Below the pieces are notes generated by a model. It had not been told where the DNA came from, did not search any database, and saw nothing but the letters and a program-made list of their open reading frames with translations. Below are positions 5,712-13,726 of a stretch of 20,290 nt of DNA, piece by piece. Both the position numbers and the translations under genes were made by a program. The first letter of the stretch is position 1, and each line of letters opens with the position of its first letter. The DNA comes from a virus. The DNA lies in the IMG/VR virus record IMGVR_UViG_3300025769_008778, positions 1 to 20,290 of that record; one strand, given 5' to 3'.

Positions 5712-7580
5712 ATGATGAAGAAATTATTTACTCATTGGGCATTTGCCTTTGTTACATTATTTGCTCTCACATGGGTAGGTTTACAAGACCCTCAAATCAA
5801 AGAGATATTGAGGTTGAAATCCTTTGACTTACATTTTCAAAATCAAAATCCAGAAATATCACAAGACATTGCTATTGTTACAATAGATGAAAAGGCTATT
5901 GAAAAATATGGTCAATGGCCATGGAAAAGAGATGTACTTGCTGATGTAATATTAGAATTAAGAAAACAAGGTGCTGGTGTAATTGTATTACCTATTTTAT
6001 TTTCAGAACCAGATAGATTAGGTGGAGATGAATATTTTGGCCAAGTTTTAAATGGTAATTTTGTAGTAGTTGCACAAACAGGTTCACATCAAACACAACA
6101 AAACGGATACCCTAGAGGTGTTGCAAAGATAGGTAATCCTTTAGAGTGGTTATTTGAATGGCCAGGCATGGTAGGTCCTATACCAGAAATAGGAGATAAT
6201 GCAGCTGGTGTAGGTACAACAAATGTATCTCCTGAAATAGACGGTGTTGTAAGAAGAATGCCTTTACTTATGAAAATAGGTAATGATGTTTATCCTAATA
6301 TTGCAATCGAAGTAATTAGAACTGCTACAGGTGACCCTAGTTATCAAGTTAAATCTGGTGACGCAGGTATAATTGCCATGAGAGTACCAGGTTTTGCAAC
6401 AATAAAAACGGATGCAAACGCAAGAATATGGTTGACTTGGAACAAAGCATATCCTTCAATATCAATTGCAGATTTAGGTACAAACGAATTTAGACTTGCA
6501 AATAAAACAGTTATCATAGGAATGAAAGCAGAGGGACTTGGTGGCGTGATTGCTACACCAAGTGGAAGTAATTATGATTACATAGCAGTTGCTTCAACTT
6601 TACAAACAGTTATAGATGGTGTTAATATTGAAAGACCTGATTTATCATTTATTATAGAATTAGTTGTTGCCTTTTTAGTAGGAAGTGCTATAATAATACT
6701 CACAAGATTTACACCATATTATGTGGTTGGTGGAATAATGGTTGCCTTTTCAACAGCGGCTGTATATGGTACAATTTATTTCTTTGGTAAAAATCAATTA
6801 GTAGATGTTACTTGGATTTTAGTAACAATATTATTTGTAGGATTGCATAGTATATTTAATAGGTTTATCTTAGAATTTAAACTAAAACAACAAATTAGAA
6901 AACAGTTTGAATCTTACCTTGACCCTCGACAAGTCGCCATATTACAGAAAGACCCTAGTAAATTAAAATTAGGTGGTGAACGAAGAGAAATGTCTTTCTT
7001 ATTCATGGACATTGTAGGATTTACACCTATCTCTGAATACTATAAAAATAATGATGACCCCGAAGGACTTGTACAAGTTATAAATGATTACTTAAATAGA
7101 ATGAGTAAGATAGTATTAGACAACGGTGGTACAATTGACAAGTACATGGGTGATTGCATAATGGCCTTCTGGAACGCACCCCTAGACTGTCCTAATCATG
7201 CGGAGATGGCTGTTAAGACAAGTATAGAATGTGCTAAAGAAACGGCAAGATTAAAGAAAGAATTTAAAGATAAAGGACTACCAGACATAAACATAGGTTC
7301 AGGTGTAAACACAGGTACTTGTATCGTAGGTAATATGGGTAGTGATATGAGGTTTGACTATTCAGTCATTGGTGACGCAGTTAACTTAGCTGCTAGACTA
7401 GAGGCTGCAACACGAAATTACAAAGACAAAAAAGGTAATGTCGTGGCTACATTATATTCATCTTATACAATGGACCAACTTAAAGATATTAAATCTATAG
7501 AAGTTGACAAAATTAAGGTGAAAGGTAAAGAAGAACTAATTACAATTTATAAACCTGTGATGGAAAAGGAGGATGCTTAA
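5712..7580 (+). CDS. CHASE2-domain membrane class III adenylate/guanylate cyclase
   Basis: The 622-residue product has an N-terminal membrane segment (about 8-24) and then an extracytoplasmic CHASE2 sensor domain (about 30-305). CHASE2 hallmarks visible are KSFDLHFQ, IAIVTIDEKAIEKYGQWPW, GVGTTNVSPEIDGVVRRMPL and a late NKTVIIG. Three transmembrane helices follow (about 313-385), then a cytoplasmic cyclase domain (about 425-618). Catalytic residues are present: metal-binding Asp433 (FMDIVGFT) and Asp481 (KYMGD), Lys477 and Ser551 at the base-selecting positions, and Asn558 and Arg562 (AVNLAARLE). The enzyme therefore looks complete and most likely makes cAMP, with cGMP less likely. In bacteria CHASE2 cyclases often neighbour FecR-domain genes, as here. 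A full-length sensor cyclase is unusual for a phage. No clear ribosome binding site is seen; Met1 and Met2 are both possible starts. Confidence 0.93.
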   Translation: MMKKLFTHWAFAFVTLFALTWVGLQDPQIKEILRLKSFDLHFQNQNPEISQDIAIVTIDEKAIEKYGQWPWKRDVLADVILELRKQGAGVIVLPILFSEPDRLGGDEYFGQVLNGNFVVVAQTGSHQTQQNGYPRGVAKIGNPLEWLFEWPGMVGPIPEIGDNAAGVGTTNVSPEIDGVVRRMPLLMKIGNDVYPNIAIEVIRTATGDPSYQVKSGDAGIIAMRVPGFATIKTDANARIWLTWNKAYPSISIADLGTNEFRLANKTVIIGMKAEGLGGVIATPSGSNYDYIAVASTLQTVIDGVNIERPDLSFIIELVVAFLVGSAIIILTRFTPYYVVGGIMVAFSTAAVYGTIYFFGKNQLVDVTWILVTILFVGLHSIFNRFILEFKLKQQIRKQFESYLDPRQVAILQKDPSKLKLGGERREMSFLFMDIVGFTPISEYYKNNDDPEGLVQVINDYLNRMSKIVLDNGGTIDKYMGDCIMAFWNAPLDCPNHAEMAVKTSIECAKETARLKKEFKDKGLPDINIGSGVNTGTCIVGNMGSDMRFDYSVIGDAVNLAARLEAATRNYKDKKGNVVATLYSSYTMDQLKDIKSIEVDKIKVKGKEELITIYKPVMEKEDA

Positions 7581-7614
7581 TATCATATAATTTTCTAAAA
7601 TAAAAGGAGGTCTT

Positions 7615-7821
7615 TTGACTAAATTACGACAGAGAAAACTACATAAAGTAATTAAGAAGAGAGTAAGAGCCGACCATAGAACACGATTATATTTAATTTT
7701 TTATAATTGGGTTTTAATTAGAAAACAAAAAGATAGAAGGAGAAGAAGAACATTAAAAAAACTTTGGAAAGAAGATAGATTAAGACAACTGAAAAACGGA
7801 GGTATTCCTTTGGCAGCCTAA
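7615..7821 (+). CDS. Small highly basic protein, TTG start
   Basis: The 68-residue product is about one third Lys/Arg, including a run of five arginines (residues 41-45) and a central hydrophobic/aromatic patch (LYLIFYNWVLI, about 25-35). AAGGAGG at 7604-7610, four bases before TTG, is one of the strongest ribosome binding sites in the window and decides this non-ATG start; no ATG in frame would give the full protein. It could bind RNA, DNA or the ribosome, like small basic phage proteins. I do not recognise a family and specifically cannot match it to ribosomal S21. Confidence 0.6.
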   Translation: MTKLRQRKLHKVIKKRVRADHRTRLYLIFYNWVLIRKQKDRRRRRTLKKLWKEDRLRQLKNGGIPLAA

Positions 7822-7929
7822 AATCATAAATATGAAATATAGGACAATCTAAAAAAGGTGCCTGTTTACACAGCAATTCAAAGTTATGTTTAAAGTCCTA
7901 TTTCAGCGTCCAAAAGGATAGATAGTTTA
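7822..7929 (+). other. 108-base non-coding gap with possible RNA structure
   Basis: No gene is seen here. GAAATATAGGAC (7834-7845) can pair with GTCCTATTTC (7895-7904), leaving a two-base bulge. They enclose a loop that holds a small CTGT-TTAC-ACAG hairpin (7862-7873). This could be a structured 5' leader of the next gene, a processing site or a small RNA. The pairing is modest for AT-rich DNA. AAGGA at 7914-7918 serves the gene at 7930. Confidence 0.35.
7825..7832 (+). promoter_or_regulatory. Late-promoter-like motif CATAAATA
   Basis: CATAAATA lies four bases after the stop of the basic protein, about 98 bases before the next ATG. It differs from the T4 late consensus TATAAATA only at the first base. 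Transcription from about 7838 would produce a leader containing the paired elements of this gap. Confidence 0.35.
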
Positions 7930-8349
7930 ATGGAAACAACAGACATAAAAGTACAATTAGAGGGTCTAAAAAAAGATATTGAGAATGTCAATCATCTCAA
8001 TGGTAGATTAGACACAGCAATTGAAAAGTTAACAGATGTATCTACATCCATTAAACAGATGTTAGCTGTACACGAAGAAAAAATATCCAGACAAGAACAA
8101 ATAGATGAGATTATTTTTGATAAATTAAAAGAACGAGCTGGTGAAATTGATACCGTTCATAGAGAACTAAGTAAAGAAATCCAACAGGTAGAAAAACGAT
8201 TACTCATTGAAATGAAGCAAATAAAGCTTGACATTGGCGGGAGAGTTGGTATACTAGAGAAGTATAAATGGTTGGTATTAGGTGGTGCTATAGTCTTAGG
8301 TTGGGTCTTCTCGGCAAATTTCAAAACCATTATAGAAATGATGTCATAG
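7930..8349 (+). CDS. Coiled-coil protein with C-terminal membrane anchor
   Basis: The 139-residue product is almost entirely charged alpha-helix with heptad-like spacing (about residues 5-112). One hydrophobic segment follows near the C-terminus (about 114-130, WLVLGGAIVLGWVF), then a short tail. It has no signal peptide, so the long coil is probably cytoplasmic and tail-anchored in the inner membrane. Similar architecture occurs in phage membrane scaffolds, anti-holin-like proteins and superinfection factors, but no motif selects among them. It stands alone between two non-coding gaps and is probably expressed with the late genes. Confidence 0.75.
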   Translation: METTDIKVQLEGLKKDIENVNHLNGRLDTAIEKLTDVSTSIKQMLAVHEEKISRQEQIDEIIFDKLKERAGEIDTVHRELSKEIQQVEKRLLIEMKQIKLDIGGRVGILEKYKWLVLGGAIVLGWVFSANFKTIIEMMS

Positions 8350-8356
8350 GAACTGG

Positions 8357-8381
8357 AGTGCTTTTAACCAAAAAAAGCGCT
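8357..8381 (+). terminator. Hairpin after the coiled-coil gene, weak terminator candidate
   Basis: AGTGCTTTT (8357-8365) pairs with AAAAGCGCT (8373-8381) through nine pairs, one of them G-T, around a seven-base loop. A T-rich tract (8397-8404) follows only about 15 bases later, not directly. It marks the boundary between the envelope block and the replication block and may end transcription or stabilise the 3' end. Confidence 0.3.
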
Positions 8382-8408
8382 TGAAAATTCTCTGGTATTT
8401 TTTTATGC

Positions 8409-8422
8409 TGGAAGTTTTTCCA
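8409..8422. repeat. Short inverted repeat abutting the -35 box
   Basis: TGGAA (8409-8413), GTTT, TTCCA (8418-8422) form a 5-base-pair hairpin or small palindrome ending three bases before the TTGACA of the promoter. It could be part of an operator. It is too short to be sure. Confidence 0.25.
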
Positions 8423-8425
8423 CCA

Positions 8426-8454
8426 TTGACAATATTATGTGTTTAGTGTATATT
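8426..8454 (+). promoter_or_regulatory. Sigma-70 promoter for the primase/nrd block
   Basis: TTGACA at 8426-8431 is a perfect -35 box. A spacer of exactly 17 bases leads to TATATT at 8449-8454, five of six matches to TATAAT. It lies in the gap before the primase, the natural start of an early/middle replication operon read by host RNA polymerase. The expected transcription start is near 8461, only about four bases before the primase ATG. Confidence 0.75.
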
Positions 8455-8464
8455 AGAGTTTGCT

Positions 8465-9463
8465 ATGTCGAGTTATATTGATTTAAAATTTATTAATGAG
8501 TTAAGTGCCAGATTGTCGCAGTTTAAAAAGAAAGGCGACTATTTGTTCAACTTTAGATGTCCCCATTGTGGTGATTCTAAAAAGAACAAAACCAAGGCAA
8601 GAGCCTATCTCTATAGAGTAAAAAATGACATGTTTTTTAAATGTCATAACTGTGGTGAAGGACAGAGTTTTGGAAATTTACTAAAATTCTTAGATAATAA
8701 GAAGTACGAACAATACTTATTAGAAAGATACAAAGGGTCGGCACCCTCCACGCCTCAGCCGAAGTTTACAAACTTTAAACCAGAATTTAAAGAGGTAGAC
8801 ATACTGAATGGTCTTCAATCTGTTTCTGATTTGAAAGAAGACCATCCAGTAAAACAATATGTTTTAAAAAGAATGATACCCGAATCATATCATTCAAAAT
8901 TATTTTTATGTGATAAGTTTATGGCATTTGTGAACAAAACAAAGCCAAATACTTTTAGTCATACAAAAGGTGAACATCCAAGATTGATTATACCTTTTTA
9001 TGACATAGACGGAAAAGTGTTTGCTTATCAAGGCCGAGCTTTCGGTAAAGAACAACCAAAATATCTAACTATTAAGTTAGACGAGAATAAACAAAAGGTT
9101 TACGGTTTAGATACTGTTAACCTACAAGAACATATTACTATAGTCGAAGGACCTATAGATAGTATGTTTTTAAATAATTGTTTGGCGGCTGCCGGTGCAG
9201 ACTTGACAATAAAGGTAGAACCTGATAATGTAACATACATATTTGATAATGAGCCAAGAAACAAAGAAATTATAAAAAGAATGTATGATGTGATTGAAAA
9301 GGATTATAATGTGGTCATCTGGCCAGATGATGTACAACTGAAAGATGTAAATGATATGATTATGAATGGTATGACAAAGGCAGAGGTACAAAGTATTATA
9401 AGTAGCAACACCTTTTCAAAATTAGAAGCGTTAACTAAAATGAGTTATTATAAGAAATGTTAG
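8465..9463 (+). CDS. T4 gp61-like DNA primase
   Basis: The 332-residue product matches the T4 gp61 layout. An N-terminal zinc-binding domain has CPHCGDSK (Cys32, Cys35) and CHNCGEG (Cys60, Cys63); the FRCPHCGDSKKNKTKAR stretch is close to T4 FRCPVCGDSK. A TOPRIM-type catalytic domain has EGPID (228-232) and FDNEPRN with Asp261 and Glu263, then the VNDMI element. It makes RNA primers for lagging-strand synthesis with the replicative helicase gp41, which is not in this window. The MSS start agrees with T4 gp61. No ribosome binding site precedes it and the promoter places the transcript start about four bases upstream, so translation is probably leaderless or nearly so. Confidence 0.93.
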   Translation: MSSYIDLKFINELSARLSQFKKKGDYLFNFRCPHCGDSKKNKTKARAYLYRVKNDMFFKCHNCGEGQSFGNLLKFLDNKKYEQYLLERYKGSAPSTPQPKFTNFKPEFKEVDILNGLQSVSDLKEDHPVKQYVLKRMIPESYHSKLFLCDKFMAFVNKTKPNTFSHTKGEHPRLIIPFYDIDGKVFAYQGRAFGKEQPKYLTIKLDENKQKVYGLDTVNLQEHITIVEGPIDSMFLNNCLAAAGADLTIKVEPDNVTYIFDNEPRNKEIIKRMYDVIEKDYNVVIWPDDVQLKDVNDMIMNGMTKAEVQSIISSNTFSKLEALTKMSYYKKC

Positions 9464-9472
9464 GAGAGATTA

Positions 9473-11788
9473 ATGGTAAATAAAGAAATATTAAATGTAA
9501 AGAAAAGAAACGGAAGAGGTACTGAACCTCTTAACATTGAAAAGATACACGAAATGGTGGAATATGCATGTGAAGATATTTCAGGTGTATCATCATCTCA
9601 GGTTGAGATGTCAAGTGGCCTACAATTTTATGATGGTATGACCACAGATGAAATTCAACAAATTTTAATTAAATCAGCTTCAGACCTTATCTCATTAGAA
9701 AATCCTAATTATCAATATGTAGCGGCTAGATTACTTCTTTATAGTTTGAGAAAACAAATTTTTCGTAAATTGTGGGACCACCCACACATTTATGACCATG
9801 TGAAAAAATGTGTAGATATCGGAGTTTATGATAACGAAATCTTAACTTGGTACGACAAAAAAGATTTTGATAGAATGGAAAACTGGATTACACACGAAAG
9901 AGATTATGATTTCACATATGCAGGCCTAAGACAGGTCATTGACAAATATTTGGTACAAGACAGAAGCACAGGTGAGGTATTTGAAACCCCTCAATTTATG
10001 TATATGATGATTTCTGCTACTTTATTTGCCAAATATCCAAGTAATAAAAGGATGAGTTATGTTAAAAAATATTATGACGCAATTTCAAAATTTAAAATCA
10101 ACATTCCTACTCCCGTTATGGCGGGTGTTAGAACACCTATTCGCCAATATGCTAGTTGTGTGTTGGTTGATGTTGATGATACTTTGCCTAGTATTTTCAG
10201 TAGTGATATGGCTATTGGCAATTATGTTGCACAAAGGGCTGGTATCGGTATTAACGCTGGGAGAATCAGAGGTATCAATTCGAGGATTAGAGGCGGTGAA
10301 GTCCAACACACAGGAGTTATACCTTTCCTCAAAAAGTTTGAGTCAACAGTTAAGTGCTGTACTCAAAACGGTGTTAGAGGTGGCAGTGCAACGGTTCACT
10401 TCCCTATTTGGCACAAAGAAATAGAAGACATTATTGTTTTAAAGAACAATAAAGGGACAGAGGATAACAGAGTTAGAAAATTAGATTATTCAATTCAGTT
10501 GTCTAAAATATTTTATGAGAGGTTTATAAATGATGAAGATATTACATTATTTTCTCCACACGAAGTACCTGAACTCTACGAGGCTTGGGGCTCGCCTGAA
10601 TTTGATGAACTTTATAAAACAGCTGAAAGAAAAACCAGCGTCAGTAAAAAGAAAGTGTCAGCACAATCGTTGTTGTTCGACATGCTTAAAGAAAGAGCAG
10701 AGACAGGAAGAATTTATATTATGAACATTGACCATTGTAATACTCATTCTAGTTTTAAAGATAGAGTTTACATGTCAAACTTATGTCAAGAAATTACATT
10801 ACCTACAGACCCTATTCAACACATTGATGGAGAGGGTGAGATTGCATTATGTATTTTAAGTGCTATCAATGTAGGTAAATTAAACTACCTTGAAGACTTA
10901 GAAAGTCTTTGTGACCTTGCAGTAAGAGCTTTAGATGAAATTATTGACCATCAAAGATATCCAGTTAAGGCTGCCGAAGTATCTACAAAGGCAAGAAGAA
11001 GTCTTGGTATTGGTTATATTGGTCTTGCACATTACCTAGCAAAACTAAAATTAAAATATAGTGATAAACAAGCGTGGAAAGAAGTTGACGAATTAACAGA
11101 GGCATTTCAATTCTATCTATTAAAAGCAAGTAATGAAATTGCAAAAGAAAAAGGTCAATGTGATTACTTCCACCGTACAAAGTATTCAGACGGCATCCTA
11201 CCAATTGATACTTACAAAAAGGAAGTTGATGAACTTTCAGGCAGAAAACTGTCTATGAAATGGGAACAACTCCGTAAGGATATCAAAGAACATGGGCTAA
11301 GACATAGCACCTTATCAGCTCAAATGCCGTCTGAATCTTCTAGTGTGGTTTCAAATGCTACAAACGGCATTGAACCACCTAGAGATTATTTAAGTATTAA
11401 AAAATCTAAAAAAGGTACTTTAAAACAAGTTGTACCAGATTATAATAGATTGAAGAACCATTATACTCTTTTATGGGATATGAAAGGGAATGAAGGATAT
11501 ATAAATATCGTTGCAGTAATGCAAAAGTATTTTGACCAAGCAATAAGTGGTAATTGGTCTTACAATCCAGAAAATTATGAAGACAACCAGGTGCCAGTTT
11601 CAGTAATGGCTCAAGACCTATTGTCAACATACAAATACGGTTGGAAGACTTCTTATTATCAAAATACATATGACGCTAAGAAAGACCTTGACGAACCAAC
11701 ACATCCAGTTGGTTGGACAGATAATGTAGAAGAGGATAAACCAGCAACATTGCAAGTCGAAGAAGATTGCGATAGTTGTACAATATAG
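9473..11788 (+). CDS. nrdA: Class Ia ribonucleotide reductase, alpha (catalytic) subunit
   Basis: The 771-residue product is full length for NrdA (E. coli 761). It has an N-terminal ATP-cone-like region (about 5-95), then the ten-stranded barrel with all key residues. Cys229 (QYASC) and Cys460 (IALC) are the substrate-reducing pair, and NLCQE (436-440) holds the thiyl-radical Cys438 with Asn436 and Glu440. Tyr728-Tyr729 (SYYQNT) carry the radical from NrdB, and Cys766/Cys769 in the C-terminal tail (CDSC) are re-reduced by thioredoxin or glutaredoxin. It converts ribonucleoside diphosphates to deoxy forms for phage DNA synthesis. GGAGAG upstream is the ribosome binding site. Unlike some phage nrdA genes it has no intron or split. 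Confidence 0.97.
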   Translation: MVNKEILNVKKRNGRGTEPLNIEKIHEMVEYACEDISGVSSSQVEMSSGLQFYDGMTTDEIQQILIKSASDLISLENPNYQYVAARLLLYSLRKQIFRKLWDHPHIYDHVKKCVDIGVYDNEILTWYDKKDFDRMENWITHERDYDFTYAGLRQVIDKYLVQDRSTGEVFETPQFMYMMISATLFAKYPSNKRMSYVKKYYDAISKFKINIPTPVMAGVRTPIRQYASCVLVDVDDTLPSIFSSDMAIGNYVAQRAGIGINAGRIRGINSRIRGGEVQHTGVIPFLKKFESTVKCCTQNGVRGGSATVHFPIWHKEIEDIIVLKNNKGTEDNRVRKLDYSIQLSKIFYERFINDEDITLFSPHEVPELYEAWGSPEFDELYKTAERKTSVSKKKVSAQSLLFDMLKERAETGRIYIMNIDHCNTHSSFKDRVYMSNLCQEITLPTDPIQHIDGEGEIALCILSAINVGKLNYLEDLESLCDLAVRALDEIIDHQRYPVKAAEVSTKARRSLGIGYIGLAHYLAKLKLKYSDKQAWKEVDELTEAFQFYLLKASNEIAKEKGQCDYFHRTKYSDGILPIDTYKKEVDELSGRKLSMKWEQLRKDIKEHGLRHSTLSAQMPSESSSVVSNATNGIEPPRDYLSIKKSKKGTLKQVVPDYNRLKNHYTLLWDMKGNEGYINIVAVMQKYFDQAISGNWSYNPENYEDNQVPVSVMAQDLLSTYKYGWKTSYYQNTYDAKKDLDEPTHPVGWTDNVEEDKPATLQVEEDCDSCTI

Positions 11789-11799
11789 AAAGGTAACTT

Positions 11800-12444
11800 A
11801 TGGCATATTTGTGTGTCAATACACCTCATGTTGATGTGTATGTTAAGAAAGAATATCTATATGATGGTAATAGAGGACATGGTGAATTAGTTGAGGGTGT
11901 ATGGGTAACAGCTAAGTCTATTCAAGGTAGAGCATTATATTTTGAAACATATATTCCTGAATATGGTGCTTTGTATGACAAGTTGCCAATTAGTGCGTTT
12001 GTATGGAAAAAAGATTATGAAGGAGAAGTACCTTTAACAGAATTACAGTTATGGGATTGTTTTAGTTATGATATTGCAATTATTGAAAAACAAATGCTTA
12101 GTGGCAATCAATGTAAATATTTGTCGTCAAGTAAAAAATGGTATAAGGGTTGGTACATGTTTACAATAGACAATGCTAACTCAACAAATTTAGAAAGAAA
12201 TATAACTTATAGTGAAGTACCGTCACAACATAAGTCATTTAATATTCTAAAGTTAGAGAACGGCTATTTTGCAGCTCAACCTAACAATAGAGTAATATTC
12301 TATGATAAGAGTTATACTCCTAGCGAGTTGAAGTTTCCAGACTTCAATGTGTCCACTAAAGAGTATAGTGTAGAATGTGAACAAAAATGGACAGCAGGTG
12401 ATGACGATAAATTCTTTTATGATTTAGAGGAGAGAAAAGAGTAA
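11800..12444 (+). CDS. Unknown protein between nrdA and nrdB
   Basis: The 214-residue product has no signal peptide or membrane segment. It is rich in Tyr, Trp and Phe with alternating beta-like segments (for example GVWVTAKSIQGRALYFETYIPEYGALYDKLPISAFVW). AAAGG precedes the ATG, and the stop overlaps the nrdB start (TAATG at 12442-12446), so it is made together with the reductase subunits. The location suggests a link to reductase regulation or dNTP metabolism, but I recognise no domain. I recall unknown genes at this position in marine T4-like phages, which makes a conserved phage protein likely. Confidence 0.8.
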   Translation: MAYLCVNTPHVDVYVKKEYLYDGNRGHGELVEGVWVTAKSIQGRALYFETYIPEYGALYDKLPISAFVWKKDYEGEVPLTELQLWDCFSYDIAIIEKQMLSGNQCKYLSSSKKWYKGWYMFTIDNANSTNLERNITYSEVPSQHKSFNILKLENGYFAAQPNNRVIFYDKSYTPSELKFPDFNVSTKEYSVECEQKWTAGDDDKFFYDLEERKE

Positions 12445-13547
12445 TGGCTAAAAGCGTATTCAGTAAAGAAAAAGGACTAGACTTCACAAAACAACCTATG
12501 TTTTTTGGTGAGGACTTACAAGTACAACAATATAGTGATATGAAATATCCTATATTTGATAAATTAAACCAACAACAATTAGGTTATTTTTGGAGACCAG
12601 AGGAAGTTTCTTTACAGAAAGATAGAAACGATTATCAAGAATTATCTCCTCAACAAAAGTTTATTTTTACTTCTAACTTGAAGTATCAAACTATGTTAGA
12701 TAGTGTACAAGGTAGAGGTCCATGTTTGGCCTTTTTACCATTTGTATCTAATCCTGAATTAGAAGGCTGCATTGTCACATGGGATTTCATGGAAACAATT
12801 CACAGTAGAAGTTATACATACATTATCAAAAATCTATACTCACAACCTAGTGAAGTGTTTGATACAATTATTGAAGATGAAAAGATTGAAAAGAGAAGTA
12901 AATCAGTTACACAAACCTATGATGAATTAATTGAATTAGGTTATAGATGGCATTTAGATAAGAGTAAAGTTGACCTTTATGAACTTAAAAAGAAAATGTA
13001 TCTTGCAATGGTAACTGTAAACATTTTAGAAGGCCTTAGATTCTATGTATCGTTTGCTTGTTCGTTTGCATTTGGTGAACTTAAATTACTTGAAGGTTCT
13101 GCTAAGATTATTTCTTTTATTGCAAGAGATGAAAGTCAACATCTTGCAATGTCACAAACAGTTATCAATAACTGGCATGACCGTAATGATGACAAAGATA
13201 TGTTAAAGATTAGAAAAGAATTAGAACAAGAAGTTTACAAAATGTATGATGACGCATTACAGGAGGAAAAGCGTTGGGCAACACATCTATTTTCTCAAGG
13301 AAGTATGATTGGATTATCAGAAAAACTGTTACACCAATTTGTAGAATACATGGCGAACAGACGAATGAAAAGTATCGGACTAGAACCAAGATACGAACAA
13401 AAATCAAACCCTCTACCGTGGGTAGACCATTGGTTGAATTCAAAGGGTACACAAAACGCACCACAAGAAACAGAAATTGAGTCCTATGTTATTGGTGGTA
13501 TTAAACAAGATGTTAAAAAGGACCAATTCAAAGCATTTAAACTATAA
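12444..13547 (+). CDS. nrdB: Class Ia ribonucleotide reductase, beta (radical) subunit
   Basis: The 367-residue product is normal for NrdB (E. coli 376). All diiron ligands are visible: Asp86, Glu117 and His120 (METIHSRSY), Glu196 (ILEGLRF), Glu230 and His233 (ARDESQH). The radical tyrosine is Tyr124, seven residues after Glu117 as in E. coli (Glu115/Tyr122). It is therefore a tyrosyl-radical enzyme, not a Tyr-less class Ic form. It delivers the radical to NrdA through its C-terminal tail. It is coupled to the upstream unknown gene and to the following zinc-ribbon gene, since TAATG joins each pair. Confidence 0.96.
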   Translation: MAKSVFSKEKGLDFTKQPMFFGEDLQVQQYSDMKYPIFDKLNQQQLGYFWRPEEVSLQKDRNDYQELSPQQKFIFTSNLKYQTMLDSVQGRGPCLAFLPFVSNPELEGCIVTWDFMETIHSRSYTYIIKNLYSQPSEVFDTIIEDEKIEKRSKSVTQTYDELIELGYRWHLDKSKVDLYELKKKMYLAMVTVNILEGLRFYVSFACSFAFGELKLLEGSAKIISFIARDESQHLAMSQTVINNWHDRNDDKDMLKIRKELEQEVYKMYDDALQEEKRWATHLFSQGSMIGLSEKLLHQFVEYMANRRMKSIGLEPRYEQKSNPLPWVDHWLNSKGTQNAPQETEIESYVIGGIKQDVKKDQFKAFKL

Positions 13548-13726
13548 TGGAAAAAGCAATCAAAAAGTGTTCCTCATGTGAGACTAAATATACCGTACAA
13601 TGGGATATTGAAGAGCAAGATTTAGAACCTCTTACATGCCCATTTTGTGGATATGAGGTAGAAAATGAAGAAGACCAACCAGAAGAAGTCTGGACTAACG
13701 AAAACGAAGACGACAATTGGGATTGA
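13547..13726 (+). CDS. Small zinc-ribbon protein (59 residues)
   Basis: An ATG overlapping the nrdB stop (13545-13549) opens a 59-codon frame ending in TGA at 13724-13726. The product has CSSC (residues 8-11) and CPFC (31-34), a two-knuckle zinc ribbon, followed by a strongly acidic tail (about 37-59, Glu/Asp/Asn-rich with two Trp). Zinc ribbons of this size typically bind nucleic acid or a polymerase. The acidic tail suggests protein contact or DNA mimicry. Its last 62 bases overlap the next gene in another frame. The coupling, coding-like composition and paired CxxC knuckles argue that it is real. Confidence 0.72.
   Translation: MEKAIKKCSSCETKYTVQWDIEEQDLEPLTCPFCGYEVENEEDQPEEVWTNENEDDNWD

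Noticed and set aside
10059-10424. Open frame inside nrdA in another + frame, and others at 10530-10724, 13274-13480, 13831-14103 and 16219-16407
   Set aside because: nrdA, nrdB, the RuvC-like gene, the second methyltransferase and the AsnB-like gene cover these positions in their proper frames with conserved residues. The alternative products show no domain.
11500-11507. TATAAATA inside nrdA
   Set aside because: It is deep in a conserved coding region with no gene start nearby. Chance matches are expected in AT-rich DNA.
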